This document shows, piece after piece, positions 17,666-25,780 of a DNA stretch of 39,671 nucleotides. Source of the stretch: Myxococcales bacterium (GTDB lineage Bacteria; Myxococcota_A; Polyangia; Polyangiales; Polyangiaceae). Position 1 is the first letter of the stretch. Each line of letters starts with the position of its first letter. Both the position numbers and the translations under genes were made by a program. A model generated the notes under the pieces. The model was not told where the DNA came from and made no database searches. It saw only the letters and a list, made by a program, of their open reading frames with translations. The stretch covers positions 1-39,671 of the forward strand of contig JACRDA010000463.1 in the NCBI GenBank assembly GCA_016212965.1, read 5' to 3'.

Positions 17666-18043
17666 TCACGCGAACGGGTAGTCGAGCGCCGCCGCAGCGA
17701 ATGCTGCGACGGCGGACGGACGGCCGCCAGGGACCAGCTCGCCGAACTCGCCCGTGTCGGCAGCGCTCCGCACGCGCTCGGCAAGATCCTTCAGTGCTTC
17801 CGAGGCCCCGCTCGACCGAGCGCGCTCGCGGAGCTTGCTCGCGAGGTCGTGCAACATCGCGCGCGCCCTCTCGCTCGTCATCCGCGGCGTTGGGTCGAAG
17901 CTCGGCGCGCGCCGGCACCGTGCGTAGTCGTCTCCGGAAGCTCTGCGCGCGCTTGCGGCCGCACGCAGCGCCGCGATGGCCCGCGCGCTCACACCGTTGC
18001 GGTGATTCGAGCAGCACCCCTCCTCCATTGCATCCACGCTCAT
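17666..18043 (-). CDS. Small hypothetical protein
   Basis: A 125-residue protein beginning MSVDAMEEGCCSNHRNGVSA. It is unrecognised. It is helical and Ala/Arg-rich (IAALRAAASARRA, RARAMLHDLASKLRERARS, ALKDLAERVRSAADTGEFGEL) with no membrane segment and a His/Cys-containing N-terminus. A GGAGG lies about 10 bases before the ATG. Its ATG overlaps, in an ATGA arrangement, the stop of the last open frame of the universal-stress-protein relic upstream, and the PilZ-like gene begins 17 bases downstream. So the three were probably once an operon. Confidence 0.55.
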   Translation of the reverse strand: MSVDAMEEGCCSNHRNGVSARAIAALRAAASARRASGDDYARCRRAPSFDPTPRMTSERARAMLHDLASKLRERARSSGASEALKDLAERVRSAADTGEFGELVPGGRPSAVAAFAAAALDYPFA

Positions 18044-18470
18044 GCTGTTGTGTCCTCCGCGCTCAGAACGGGCCCGGCACGCGAAGCTTGATGGCCGGGC
18101 GCCACAATCCGCTCCGCCGCCTCGGAGCCCACGCCACCAAGGCGCGCGCCGGGCGGTGCCGCGGCGCCCGAGGATGACGAGGGGGATGCACATCGCGCTC
18201 GCCGATGACGCCGTCGCCGGCGCGTTCGCCGACGAGCTGGTGGGACGAGTGCGGATCCACGCGGGTGCGCACGATGCGCGCGACCACCTCCGCCATCCTC
18301 CGGAGCTCCGACAGCGCGAGCGCCTCGCGCCACACTTCCGCGCTGACGACGTTGGCCGGCATCGGAGTCGGTCTGCTGCAACCCCCGGGCCAAGGGCGTT
18401 CGCCAGATGCGAGGCCCGGCATCGACGGCTCCGAGGATCGACCGGCCCCTCAAGGTCGACCCGCCGGAGC
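18044..18470 (-). pseudogene. Universal stress protein (UspA-like) relic
   Basis: No single frame covers this 479-base gap, but reading the minus strand in successive frames gives a plausible Usp order. It starts with GRSILGAVDAGP (near 18440), then ASHLANALGPGVAADRLR, then MPANVVSAEVWREALALSEL to LVGERAGDGVIGERDVH (18361-18190). It continues with PLVILGRRGTA after a C5 run at about 18181-18185, and ends GARLGGVGSEAAERIV (near 18110). Strand 1 (ILxAVD), the LVxGxxxxxI helix, the LVILGRRG strand and the GSxAERIV helix are Usp landmarks. Four frameshifts would be needed, so this is a pseudogene or contains sequencing errors. The assignment is inference from pieced fragments. Confidence 0.42.
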
Positions 18471-18522
18471 CGTTCAGCGCGATGCGGGCTCGGCATCCTG
18501 CCCGAGGAGGAACGTAGGCGCT

Positions 18523-19680
18523 ATGCTGCTCTCGAGAAACGCGGCGAGGAACGGTGCCGCGAGGTCCGTGGCAGTCGATTTGCCCGCCATGGCACCAGCG
18601 AGCGCCGTGGCGGAGTTCGACCACGCGCTCGACGCCCTGGCGGGGATCGTGCGCGCGATCGGACGCCACGCCCTCGACTTGCCGAGCGCCAGCGCCGAGG
18701 TCACGGCCGGCCTGTGCGAGCGCTGGGCGCGTCACGTGCTCGTCCGGTCCGAAGCGCCGTCGCAAGGGGGGCCAGCGGACGGTGAGGGGGTCGTGTCAGG
18801 GCGCGCGTGGGGCGAGCTCGCGCGCTACATTACCAGTTTGCTCCGCGACGAACAGGCCCACGCGGTTCGCTCGTTCGCGGCCCTGCGCCAGGCGATTTGG
18901 ACCTTCGTGCGCGGCGTCAACCGCGCGCTCGGCGAGGACTTGGCTGTCGATGCCGACCTCCGGTCGAAGCTCGACTGCCTCCTCGCGATCGCGCGCAGCG
19001 GCACGCCGGAGGAGCTGCGGCGGGAGACCTGCGCGACGGTGCACGTCGTGAGTGCGGCGCTCGAAGTGCGACGGCAGCGCGCCATGCAGCAGGCGTCCGA
19101 GCTCGGCGCGCGCGTGGCAGAGATGTCGGTCGAGCTCGAGGAGGCGAGGCGCGAGGCCAATCTCGACCCGTTGACCCGCATGTTCAACCGTCGAGCGTTC
19201 GATGACGCGCTCGGTCGGGTCGCGGAGCTCACGGCGCTCGTCGGGCAGCCCGCTTGCCTCGTGCTCATCGACGTCGACCACTTCAAGCGGGTCAACGACG
19301 CTCACGGACACCCCGTTGGTGATCGCGTGCTCCAGTCCTTGGCCGACGCGATGTTCCGGACGTTCCGGCGCCGTGACGATGTCGTGGCGCGCTACGGGGG
19401 CGAGGAGTTCGCCGCCATCCTGCGGGAGACGAGCGAGCGCGAGGGCTGCATGCTGGCCGAGCGTCTGCGCGAGGCCGCCGCACGGCTCACCGTCATGGCG
19501 GCCGGCACGGCGGTGCGGTTCACCGTGTCGGCGGGCGCGGCGGTGAGCGTGCGTCACGAGAGCCCCGCCGACTGGCTGCAACGGGCCGACGCGGCGCTCT
19601 ACCAGGCGAAGCGCCTCGGACGCGATCGGGTCTGCGTCGCCCCGCCATCACCAGCGCGTCCGCCTGCGGTAGGAGCTTGA
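18523..19680 (+). CDS. Diguanylate cyclase (GGDEF domain)
   Basis: A 385-residue protein with a C-terminal GGDEF domain (about 212-370) that would make c-di-GMP from two GTP. Present are [14 protein letters not shown], the metal site and GTP-binding block [22 protein letters not shown], the signature GGEEF at 292-296, and an inhibitory I-site RxxD (Arg283-Asp286) five residues before it. All catalytic residues are intact. The N-terminal 190 residues are helical with no membrane segment and end in a coiled coil ([18 protein letters not shown]). They do not match a sensory domain that I know, although a histidine-containing helical bundle is possible. The ATG at 18523 has GAGGAGGA upstream. It is divergent from the PilZ-like cluster. 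Confidence 0.9.
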   Translation: MLLSRNAARNGAARSVAVDLPAMAPASAVAEFDHALDALAGIVRAIGRHALDLPSASAEVTAGLCERWARHVLVRSEAPSQGGPADGEGVVSGRAWGELARYITSLLRDEQAHAVRSFAALRQAIWTFVRGVNRALGEDLAVDADLRSKLDCLLAIARSGTPEELRRETCATVHVVSAALEVRRQRAMQQASELGARVAEMSVELEEARREANLDPLTRMFNRRAFDDALGRVAELTALVGQPACLVLIDVDHFKRVNDAHGHPVGDRVLQSLADAMFRTFRRRDDVVARYGGEEFAAILRETSEREGCMLAERLREAAARLTVMAAGTAVRFTVSAGAAVSVRHESPADWLQRADAALYQAKRLGRDRVCVAPPSPARPPAVGA

Positions 19681-19742
19681 GCGTGGCGGCGCATCCGGTG
19701 AGCCGCGTCTAGCAGGAAGCTCGGCTCCAGTGTGCCGGTGGC

Positions 19743-19770
19743 ATCAGGCTACGGGCTTCAGGCTTCAGGC
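19743..19770. repeat. Left heptamer tract, 4 units
   Basis: Four adjacent 7-base units: ATCAGGC, TACGGGC, TTCAGGC, TTCAGGC. Units of the same type occur at 20110-20140 on the opposite strand, so the two tracts form imperfect inverted flanks around the broken S23-type gene. Confidence 0.65.
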
Positions 19771-19779
19771 CCAGAGGCC

Positions 19780-20115
19780 GCGGTGTGGATCGCTGTGGCC
19801 TCCCGCTCTCCCGCCCAAACGCCGCACGCGCGAATTCCCGGTCGAGGAGCGGGACGGGCTACAAGCGCAAATGCGGCGCGCCGTCGTCTCGATTCCGACG
19901 AACATCATCGAAGGCTGCGCCCGTCGCACGACGCGCGACTACGTCCAGTTTCTCGTCATCGCCCTCGGCTCGCGTCGGAGGCGCGCTACCTGATCGCGCT
20001 CGCCGCGCGCCTAGGGATTCTTGCGGCGTCCCATCGTGATGAGCTCGAGCCACGTTACGATGAGCTGGTGCGTGCGCTCGAGGGACTGATTCGCTCCCTC
20101 GAGTCTGGTGCCTGA
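19780..20115 (+). pseudogene. Four-helix-bundle protein (S23/IVP family), frameshifted
   Basis: Two open frames carry complementary halves of a short S23-type (23S rRNA intervening-sequence) four-helix-bundle protein. The first reads [20 protein letters not shown] then [20 protein letters not shown] and FLVIALGS (about 19829-19970). After a one-base deletion near 19970 the second continues [20 protein letters not shown] and ends YDELVRALEGLIRSLESGA at 20115. The QMRRAxVSxPxNIxEG signature identifies the family. Upstream of 19829 the expected first helix appears only as a scrambled frame, so a second lesion is likely. Intact members occur singly and their cellular role is unclear. Here it sits between inverted heptamer tracts. 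Confidence 0.75.
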
Positions 20116-20140
20116 AGTCTGAAGCCTGATCCCTGTAGCC
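20110..20140. repeat. Right heptamer tract, inverted copy
   Basis: Read on the minus strand, this holds the heptamers TACAGGG, ATCAGGC, TTCAGAC and TTCAGGC in a row, closely matching the left tract units. The tract overlaps the stop codon of the S23-type pseudogene. A further partial unit (TCTGAAGCC) lies at 20173-20181. Confidence 0.65.
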
Positions 20141-20144
20141 GCGA

Positions 20145-20169
20145 GACTTCCGCCCGAAGGGCGAAAGTC
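20145..20169. other. Stem-loop (11-bp arms, one mismatch)
   Basis: Arms GACTTCCGCCC (20145-20155) and GGGCGAAAGTC (20159-20169) surround a GAA loop, with one C-A mismatch. There is no U-run, so it is not a classical terminator. It directly follows the right heptamer tract and may belong to the same element, or it may end transcription before the kinase gene. Confidence 0.5.
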
Positions 20170-20224
20170 GAGTCTGAAGCCACGCCGATGCTCGCGATGG
20201 TCCGCGTGCCACGCGACTGACAGC

Positions 20225-22681
20225 ATGGCCGCCAATGGGTTGACGGTGCATGGACGCGGCAACGGCCAGCGCGCTGCGCGGGCGGGCCACGCGGCGCGAC
20301 TCACCGGTCCGCAGGCACCCGGCATGCGACGTGCATCTGCCGCGCTGGCGGTGGTGCACGTGAAACCGCCGCCGGGAGTCACCGTGGAGTCAGCGCTCGT
20401 CACGTTCGCCGAGATGACGCGTCTCGGTCGCAAGCTCAGGCACATCGGTCGTGCCGCCGAGACCCAGGAAGACGCCGCGCAGCGCGCGCTCGACGCGGTC
20501 CACGTGGCGATGTCGGGCCTGGCTCGGCCTGCTCGGGTGGTGCTCGCGCGGCTCTTCGCGACCGCGGCGCACGGTGAGCTCTCCACCGAGCTTCGAGCTC
20601 TGGCGAGCGCAGCGGACGCTCGGGTCGTTCGGGACACGCGTTGCGTGGTCTTGCTCGCCTCTCGGGGCGACGAACCGGCCTGGAATGGCACGGCGGGCTC
20701 GCGCTCGCACCGTGCGATTCCCTTGCGCACCGTGGAACAGCTCCGAGCGGCGCCGATGCTGCACGGGCTCACAACTGCGCTCGGTGTGGCCCCCGAGCTC
20801 GTCACATGCCCAGCGCCGGAAGCGGCCCTCGCCGGCGCCCGTCGCCGCTACGACGTCTTCCTGGTGCGTGAGGCGAAAGGGAGCCCGTGGGTGCCCGCGC
20901 AGGCTGACTTCGTGGTTCGCTGCGGCGTGCGATCGGTCCTCGGGTTCGGCGGACTCTTGCCCTCGGGCTCCCTGTTCGCGATGCTCCTCTTTCTGCGGAC
21001 AAGCGTCACGCGGGAGACGGCCGAGCTGTTTCAGATGCTCGCGCTCGATCTCCAGCTCGCCTTGCTGCCCTTCGATCGGAGGTGCTCGTCGCACGACGGC
21101 GCAAGCCGACTCGCCGAGGTACCCCACGTCGCGTCGTCGCCGGCTATCGTGCCGGACTTGCGGCAGGACGCACGCCCCGACACGTGGGCTCGGGACCGCG
21201 TGCGCGACGAGGAACACGCGGCCTCGCTCGCCGACGTGACCGCCGGCGCGTTCGAGGAGCTCCTTCGCGAGTACGAAGAGACGGCGCTGCGGAACTCGGT
21301 CGCGCTCGAGCAGCGCGCGCTGGACCTCGGCCGGGCGCGCGACGATCTCGAGATCAAGGTCGCAGATCTCACGGCGGCGCGGGAGCTCGTGCTCAGCGCG
21401 GAACGCGCGGCGCAGGCGCGAGCCCTCGAGCTCTCGCGCGCCCATGTCACACTGCGAACGCTGTGCGACTTCCTTCTCGACGTGCACCAGACGATGCCGT
21501 GCGCACTCATCGTGCATCGAGTCGGGGGGGATATCGTGGCAGTGAACGACGCTGCCAGCGAGCTGCTCGGCTACGGTCAGGAGGAGCTCATCGGTCGCGA
21601 CATCGGGACCGTGTTCGCCGGCGGACCACCCCCGTCGCAAGAGGCGGACGGGGCCGGCGTGATCCGCCGGGAGTCGGTCCTGAAGGACAGGGCGGGGACC
21701 CGGATCCCCGTCCTCTACTCTGCCAAACTGCTCAGCGCATCTCCCGGGGACGGCGAGCGGCGCATCGTGTCCATCGCTCTCGATCTGCGCGAGCGCAAGC
21801 GCCTCGAGCTCGAGCTACGCCAGGCCCAGAAGCTCGAGTCCGTCGGCCGGCTAGCGGCCGGGATCGCACACGAGATCAACACCCCCGTGCAGTTCGTGAA
21901 CGACAGCGTGCACTTCATCCGCGACGCCATGGACGATCTCGCGCGTCTCGTGTCCGGGTACCGCCGCTTGTGCGCTGACGGCAACATGATGGCGGAGGTG
22001 CGCAGCCGCTGCGCCGAAGAGCTCGAGCGGACGGCGGACCTCGCCTATCTGCTCGAGCACGTGCCGCCGGCGATCGAGCGTTCCATCGAGGGTCTGGGTC
22101 GCGTGGCCACGATCGTGCGCTCGATGAAGGAATTCGCCCACCCCGATCTGAAGGAGATGGTCCCGGTCGACCTCAACCGAGCCATCGAGAGCACGCTGGC
22201 CATCGCGCGCAACGAGTACAAGTACGTTGCCGACGTCGAGACCGACCTTGGCGAGCTGCCGCCGATCCTGTGCTTCGCCGGCGAGCTCAACCAGGCGATC
22301 CTGAACATCGTCGTCAACGCCGCTCATGCGATCGGGGAGGTCGTCGGTAGTTCCGGTGAACGTGGTCGGATCGGCGTCCGTACCCGCTGCCACGGAGCGA
22401 CCGTCAGCATCGCCATCAGCGACACCGGAACGGGCATCCCTCCCGAGGCGCGCGAGCGCATCTTCGAGCCGTTCTTCACCACCAAGGAGGTCGGCAAGGG
22501 AACGGGGCAGGGGCTCGCCATGGCGCGAAGCGTCGTTCAGGAGCGCCACCGGGGGACACTGACCTTCGACACGGAGCTCGGCAGGGGCACCACCTTCACC
22601 ATTCGCATCCCCGTGGCCCGCGAGACGTGCGCGCCGCGGGACACCATCCAACCCTGGGACTTCCAAGGGGGGGCGCCGTGA
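20225..22681 (+). CDS. PAS-containing sensor histidine kinase
   Basis: 818 residues, soluble. An N-terminal domain of about 220 residues contains GDEPAWNGTAGSRSHRAIPL (from residue 148), AKGSPWVPAQADFVV and RSVLGFGGLLPSG. I recall it as a recurrent sensory module in deltaproteobacterial kinases, without a name. A coiled coil (about 340-410) and a PAS domain (about 425-530; MPCALIVHRVGGDIVAVNDA) follow. The phosphoacceptor is His549 in GIAHEINTPVQFV. The ATPase has the N-box NQAILNIVVNAAHAI, G1 DTGTGIP, F-box FEPFFTTK and G2 GTGQGLAMA. The start is uncertain: an ATG at 20323 is an alternative and neither has a clear ribosome site. Its stop overlaps the next start (GTGA). Confidence 0.9.
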   Translation: MAANGLTVHGRGNGQRAARAGHAARLTGPQAPGMRRASAALAVVHVKPPPGVTVESALVTFAEMTRLGRKLRHIGRAAETQEDAAQRALDAVHVAMSGLARPARVVLARLFATAAHGELSTELRALASAADARVVRDTRCVVLLASRGDEPAWNGTAGSRSHRAIPLRTVEQLRAAPMLHGLTTALGVAPELVTCPAPEAALAGARRRYDVFLVREAKGSPWVPAQADFVVRCGVRSVLGFGGLLPSGSLFAMLLFLRTSVTRETAELFQMLALDLQLALLPFDRRCSSHDGASRLAEVPHVASSPAIVPDLRQDARPDTWARDRVRDEEHAASLADVTAGAFEELLREYEETALRNSVALEQRALDLGRARDDLEIKVADLTAARELVLSAERAAQARALELSRAHVTLRTLCDFLLDVHQTMPCALIVHRVGGDIVAVNDAASELLGYGQEELIGRDIGTVFAGGPPPSQEADGAGVIRRESVLKDRAGTRIPVLYSAKLLSASPGDGERRIVSIALDLRERKRLELELRQAQKLESVGRLAAGIAHEINTPVQFVNDSVHFIRDAMDDLARLVSGYRRLCADGNMMAEVRSRCAEELERTADLAYLLEHVPPAIERSIEGLGRVATIVRSMKEFAHPDLKEMVPVDLNRAIESTLAIARNEYKYVADVETDLGELPPILCFAGELNQAILNIVVNAAHAIGEVVGSSGERGRIGVRTRCHGATVSIAISDTGTGIPPEARERIFEPFFTTKEVGKGTGQGLAMARSVVQERHRGTLTFDTELGRGTTFTIRIPVARETCAPRDTIQPWDFQGGAP

Positions 22682-23940
22682 GCGCGGCGGCGGAGCCTGC
22701 CGCGGGCGACGGCGTTCCGCCGTGCCTTCTCTTCGTCGACGACGAGCAGGCCGTGCTCGACGGTCTGCGCGACCTCCTCCGCCGGGAGCGCCGCGCGTGG
22801 CGCGTCGTGTTCGCGCTCGGACCGGAGCGTGCCCTCGCCGAGCTGGCCGCCGGGACGTTCGACGTCGTCGTGGCCGACATGCGCATGCCAGGGATGGACG
22901 GTGCCGAGCTGCTCGAGCTCGTTCGCGGGAAGTACCCTGCCACGACACGCATCGTGTTGTCCGGCCACGCCGACCGCGGTGCCGTGCTGCGCGTCATGCC
23001 GGTCGCCCATCAGTACCTGCAGAAGCCGTGCGACGCCGAGGTGTTGCGAAGCACGCTCGGGCGCGCCCTCGCGCTCCGTTCCCTGCTCCAGAGCCGCGCC
23101 ATCCGAGACCTCGTCGGCGGGCTCAAGGCGCTGCCCTCCCTATCCGACAGCTATGCTGCGTTGCAGCGCGCGGCTGCCGACGAGAGCGCCACGGGCGGCG
23201 ATCTGGCGCGGATCGTCGAGCGGGATCCAGCGATGTGCGCCAAGGTCCTCCAGCTCGCCAACTCCGCGTGCTTGGGCGCGTCGCGCCGAGTCACGTCCGT
23301 GCGGCACGCGGTGACGTTCCTCGGCACCGAGCTCCTGAAGGCGCTCGCCGTGTCCACGAGTGTGTTCTCGGCCCTGGAGCGCTGTGCGCACGGCGCGCGA
23401 GAAGCGCGCCGGATCCAAGAGCGCGCACTCGTTGCGGCTGCGGCGTGCGTCGAGATCCTCCCGGCCGGTGCAGCGCGGGACACCGCCGTGGCCGCGGCAC
23501 TGCTGCACGGAGTCGGCGAGGTGCTCCTCGGGCTCGTCGCGCCGGAGGAGTACGCGCACATCGTGGCTTCCTGTGCGGCGAGCGGCACCGCGCCACACGA
23601 GCTCGAGAGAGGTGCGTTCGGAGCGTCGCACGCCGAGGCCGGCGCGTATCTTCTCGGCATGTGGGGTCTACCTCACGACATCGTCGAGGCGGTCGCGTTC
23701 CACCATGCGCCCGACACGTTGCGCAGGGGCGAGCAGGCGGCGTGCATGGCCTTGCACCTCGCGGATGCCTTCGCGCATGCTGTCTGCGAGGGTGCCCGCG
23801 ACGAGGCGCCGACCGAGCGCTGCGACGGAGCGTTCCTCGAGCGCGCCGGGCTCGTGGCCGAGGTCGGGGTCTGGTGGCGTCGGGTCGTCGAACGCGCGGC
23901 GGTGCTACGCGCCGCGGACACGGTGACGCCCCGCAGTTGA
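22678..23940 (+). CDS. Response regulator with HDOD output domain
   Basis: 420 residues, beginning at a GTG that overlaps the kinase stop and has a strong AAGGGGGG ribosome site. The N-terminal receiver (about 17-135) has the acidic pair in LFVDDEQ, phosphoacceptor Asp67 in VVVADMRMPGMDG, Ser/Thr in VLSGHAD and Lys in LQKPCD. The C-terminal HDOD domain (about 150-350) shows LPSLSDSYAALQ, VERDPAMCAKVLQLANSA, RVTSVRHAVTFLGTELLKAL and AALLHGVGEVLLG. HDOD is an HD-fold, non-catalytic module common in signalling proteins; here it probably binds a partner. Translational coupling makes it the likely substrate of the kinase before it. Confidence 0.92.
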   Translation: MSAAAEPAAGDGVPPCLLFVDDEQAVLDGLRDLLRRERRAWRVVFALGPERALAELAAGTFDVVVADMRMPGMDGAELLELVRGKYPATTRIVLSGHADRGAVLRVMPVAHQYLQKPCDAEVLRSTLGRALALRSLLQSRAIRDLVGGLKALPSLSDSYAALQRAAADESATGGDLARIVERDPAMCAKVLQLANSACLGASRRVTSVRHAVTFLGTELLKALAVSTSVFSALERCAHGAREARRIQERALVAAAACVEILPAGAARDTAVAAALLHGVGEVLLGLVAPEEYAHIVASCAASGTAPHELERGAFGASHAEAGAYLLGMWGLPHDIVEAVAFHHAPDTLRRGEQAACMALHLADAFAHAVCEGARDEAPTERCDGAFLERAGLVAEVGVWWRRVVERAAVLRAADTVTPRS

Positions 23941-23967
23941 CGCGGACGGTGGCCCAGGGAGATCGAC

Positions 23968-25131
23968 ATGAGTCGCGCGCGGATCCTCTGTGTGGACGAC
24001 GAGCCCCAGGTGCTGGCTGCGCTCGGGCTCCACCTACGGCGGCAATATGATTTCGTCGCGGCCGACGGGGGAGCGAACGGTCTGCGCGAGATGGCGACGT
24101 CGGACCCCTTCGCCGTGGTCGTCTCCGACATGAGGATGCCGGGCATGGACGGCTCCGCGTTTCTTGCGCGGGCGTGCGACATGGCGCCGGACACCGTGCG
24201 CATGCTGCTCACGGGACATGCCGACGTCGACGCCGCCATCGCGGCCGTGAACGAGGGGCACGTCTTTCGCTTTCTCACGAAACCTTGCCCACCGCCGACC
24301 TTCCTCGCCGCCGTGGAGGCCGCCGTGGCGCAGCATCGCCTGATCACGGCCGAGCGCGTCCTTTGCAGGGACACGCTGCGCGGTTGCGTCATGGCCCTCA
24401 CGGATGTGCTGGCGCTCGCGAGCCCGCTCGCGTTCGGCAGGGCGAGCCGCGTGCGGCAGGTCGTGGCTGCGGTCGCGGGGCGCCTCGGACTCACCGAGTC
24501 TTGGCACGTGGAGGTCGCCGCGATGCTGTCCCAGCTCGGCTTCGTCGTCCTGCCCGTCCAGACGCTCGAGCGGCTGTACTTTGGCGACGAGCTCGAGGTC
24601 GCCGACCAGGAGCTGCTCGACCGGGCAGCGGCGGCCACGCAGCAGCTGCTCGAGAAGATCCCCCGCCTCGATGTCGTGCGCGAGATCCTGGCGCTTTGCT
24701 CCGGCGCTCGGCTCGGGCCGGCCTCGAGCCTCGGAGCGGCCGAGCGCGCGCTCGCCGAACGCGGGGCGGGCCTCCTGCGTGCCGCCTTTGATCTGGACGA
24801 TCTCGAGACCCGCGGCAGCGGGCCCGCCCACGCGCTTGGCATCTTGCAGGCGCGCGGGCGGCGATACGACTCGGCCGTGCTCGGTGCGCTGGCCGAACTG
24901 CACGCTGACTCGGCGACGACCCAACTGTTGCGGGAGGTGCCGCTCTGCGGCGTGCGCGCGGGGATGAGCCTGGCCGAGGATCTCAAGACCACCGGAGGTA
25001 CCCTGCTCGTGGCGCGCGGTACGGTCGTCACCGAGGGGCTGGTCGGGCGCCTCCGCCAGTACAAGCGCGGCGCCGTGCGCGAACCCGTCCGCGTGTACGC
25101 CGTCGACCGAGCGGAGCCACGCGCCACGTAG
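23968..25131 (+). CDS. Response regulator with degenerate HD-GYP-like domain
   Basis: 387 residues. The receiver (1-125) is complete: ILCVDDEPQVL, phosphoacceptor Asp54 in VVSDMRMPGMDG, LLTGHAD and Lys in FLTKPC. The second half has the helical order of HD-GYP/RpfG-type proteins: MALTDVLALASPLAFGRASR, VAGRLGLTESWHVEVAAMLS, QLGFVVLP, ending SLAEDLKTTGGTLLVARGTV. At the place where HD-GYP has HDIGK it reads LSQLG, so the metal-binding HD is lost and no GYP is visible. It is therefore unlikely to hydrolyse c-di-GMP. It is 27 bases after the HDOD regulator and probably shares its operon; the convergent J-domain gene ends 20 bases downstream. Confidence 0.85.
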   Translation: MSRARILCVDDEPQVLAALGLHLRRQYDFVAADGGANGLREMATSDPFAVVVSDMRMPGMDGSAFLARACDMAPDTVRMLLTGHADVDAAIAAVNEGHVFRFLTKPCPPPTFLAAVEAAVAQHRLITAERVLCRDTLRGCVMALTDVLALASPLAFGRASRVRQVVAAVAGRLGLTESWHVEVAAMLSQLGFVVLPVQTLERLYFGDELEVADQELLDRAAAATQQLLEKIPRLDVVREILALCSGARLGPASSLGAAERALAERGAGLLRAAFDLDDLETRGSGPAHALGILQARGRRYDSAVLGALAELHADSATTQLLREVPLCGVRAGMSLAEDLKTTGGTLLVARGTVVTEGLVGRLRQYKRGAVREPVRVYAVDRAEPRAT

Positions 25132-25151
25132 GGCGGACGTGCCAGCCCGCC

Positions 25152-25568
25152 TCACGTCGCCGTGTCCCCACCGATCGGGACCGACGTGTCGTTGCGCGAC
25201 GTCCTCGTGGACGCGCGGTGTCCAGGCGGAGCGCAAAGTTGTCCGCTGAGCGCAGCGAGCGCCTGGTCGAGCGCCGCTCGGGCGCCGAGGAAGGCCTCAT
25301 GCGAGCCTCCGGGTCGGTCGGGGTGCGTGCGCAGCGCCAGGCGGCGGAAGGCGACGCGCAGCTCGCGCTCGGTGCAGGGGACGCTGATCCCCAGGGCCGC
25401 GGCCCAGGACGGGCGGCTCTCGAGGGCACGTCGAGCCTCGAACGGTCGGGACGTGGCAGCCTGCCCTCGCGCGGACGCTCGGTAGCCGCACCCGTGCGGC
25501 GAGCCGTCCAGGCCTCCGGTCTGAAGCTCGCTCATCACCCGCGCGAGGACCGCAGCGAAGTCGCTCAT
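25152..25568 (-). CDS. J-domain protein
   Basis: 138 residues. The C-terminal half is a J domain: AALGISVPCTERELRVAFRR, LALRTHPDRPGGSHEAFLGA, with the essential HPD tripeptide that stimulates the Hsp70 ATPase. Helix IV is followed by a short basic tail. The N-terminal 50 residues (MSDFAAVLARVMSELQTGGL) are unlike DnaJ, and the Gly/Phe and zinc domains are absent, so it is a class III type co-chaperone. Its client is unknown. It is convergent with the degenerate HD-GYP gene and divergent from the hydrolase gene. Confidence 0.82.
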   Translation of the reverse strand: MSDFAAVLARVMSELQTGGLDGSPHGCGYRASARGQAATSRPFEARRALESRPSWAAALGISVPCTERELRVAFRRLALRTHPDRPGGSHEAFLGARAALDQALAALSGQLCAPPGHRASTRTSRNDTSVPIGGDTAT

Positions 25569-25780
25569 GCCTGCGCTGAACGGACCATCTTGGTGGAATC
25601 TGCAGTCTGCCCCCGATCCCGCGCGAGTGCCGCAGGGCTCGGGGCTCCAGGACGGATACAGCGCTCACGTCCATCCGTTGACGCCCGCCCGGCAGGTTCA
25701 TCGAGAGTCGTCACCTGCTCCAGCGCGGGGCCGCCCCCGATGCCGGACCGCGGTGGCACGAGCCTTGAAAGGCCACGAGC

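Noticed and set aside
16562..20181. Heptamer tracts as a CRISPR array
   Set aside because: Units are only 7 bases with no spacers and no cas genes are present.
25754..25768. TGGCACG-N4-TTGA before the secreted hydrolase, like a sigma-54 promoter
   Set aside because: The nearly invariant GC of the -12 element is GA, and the start would fall at the ATG itself, leaving no ribosome site.
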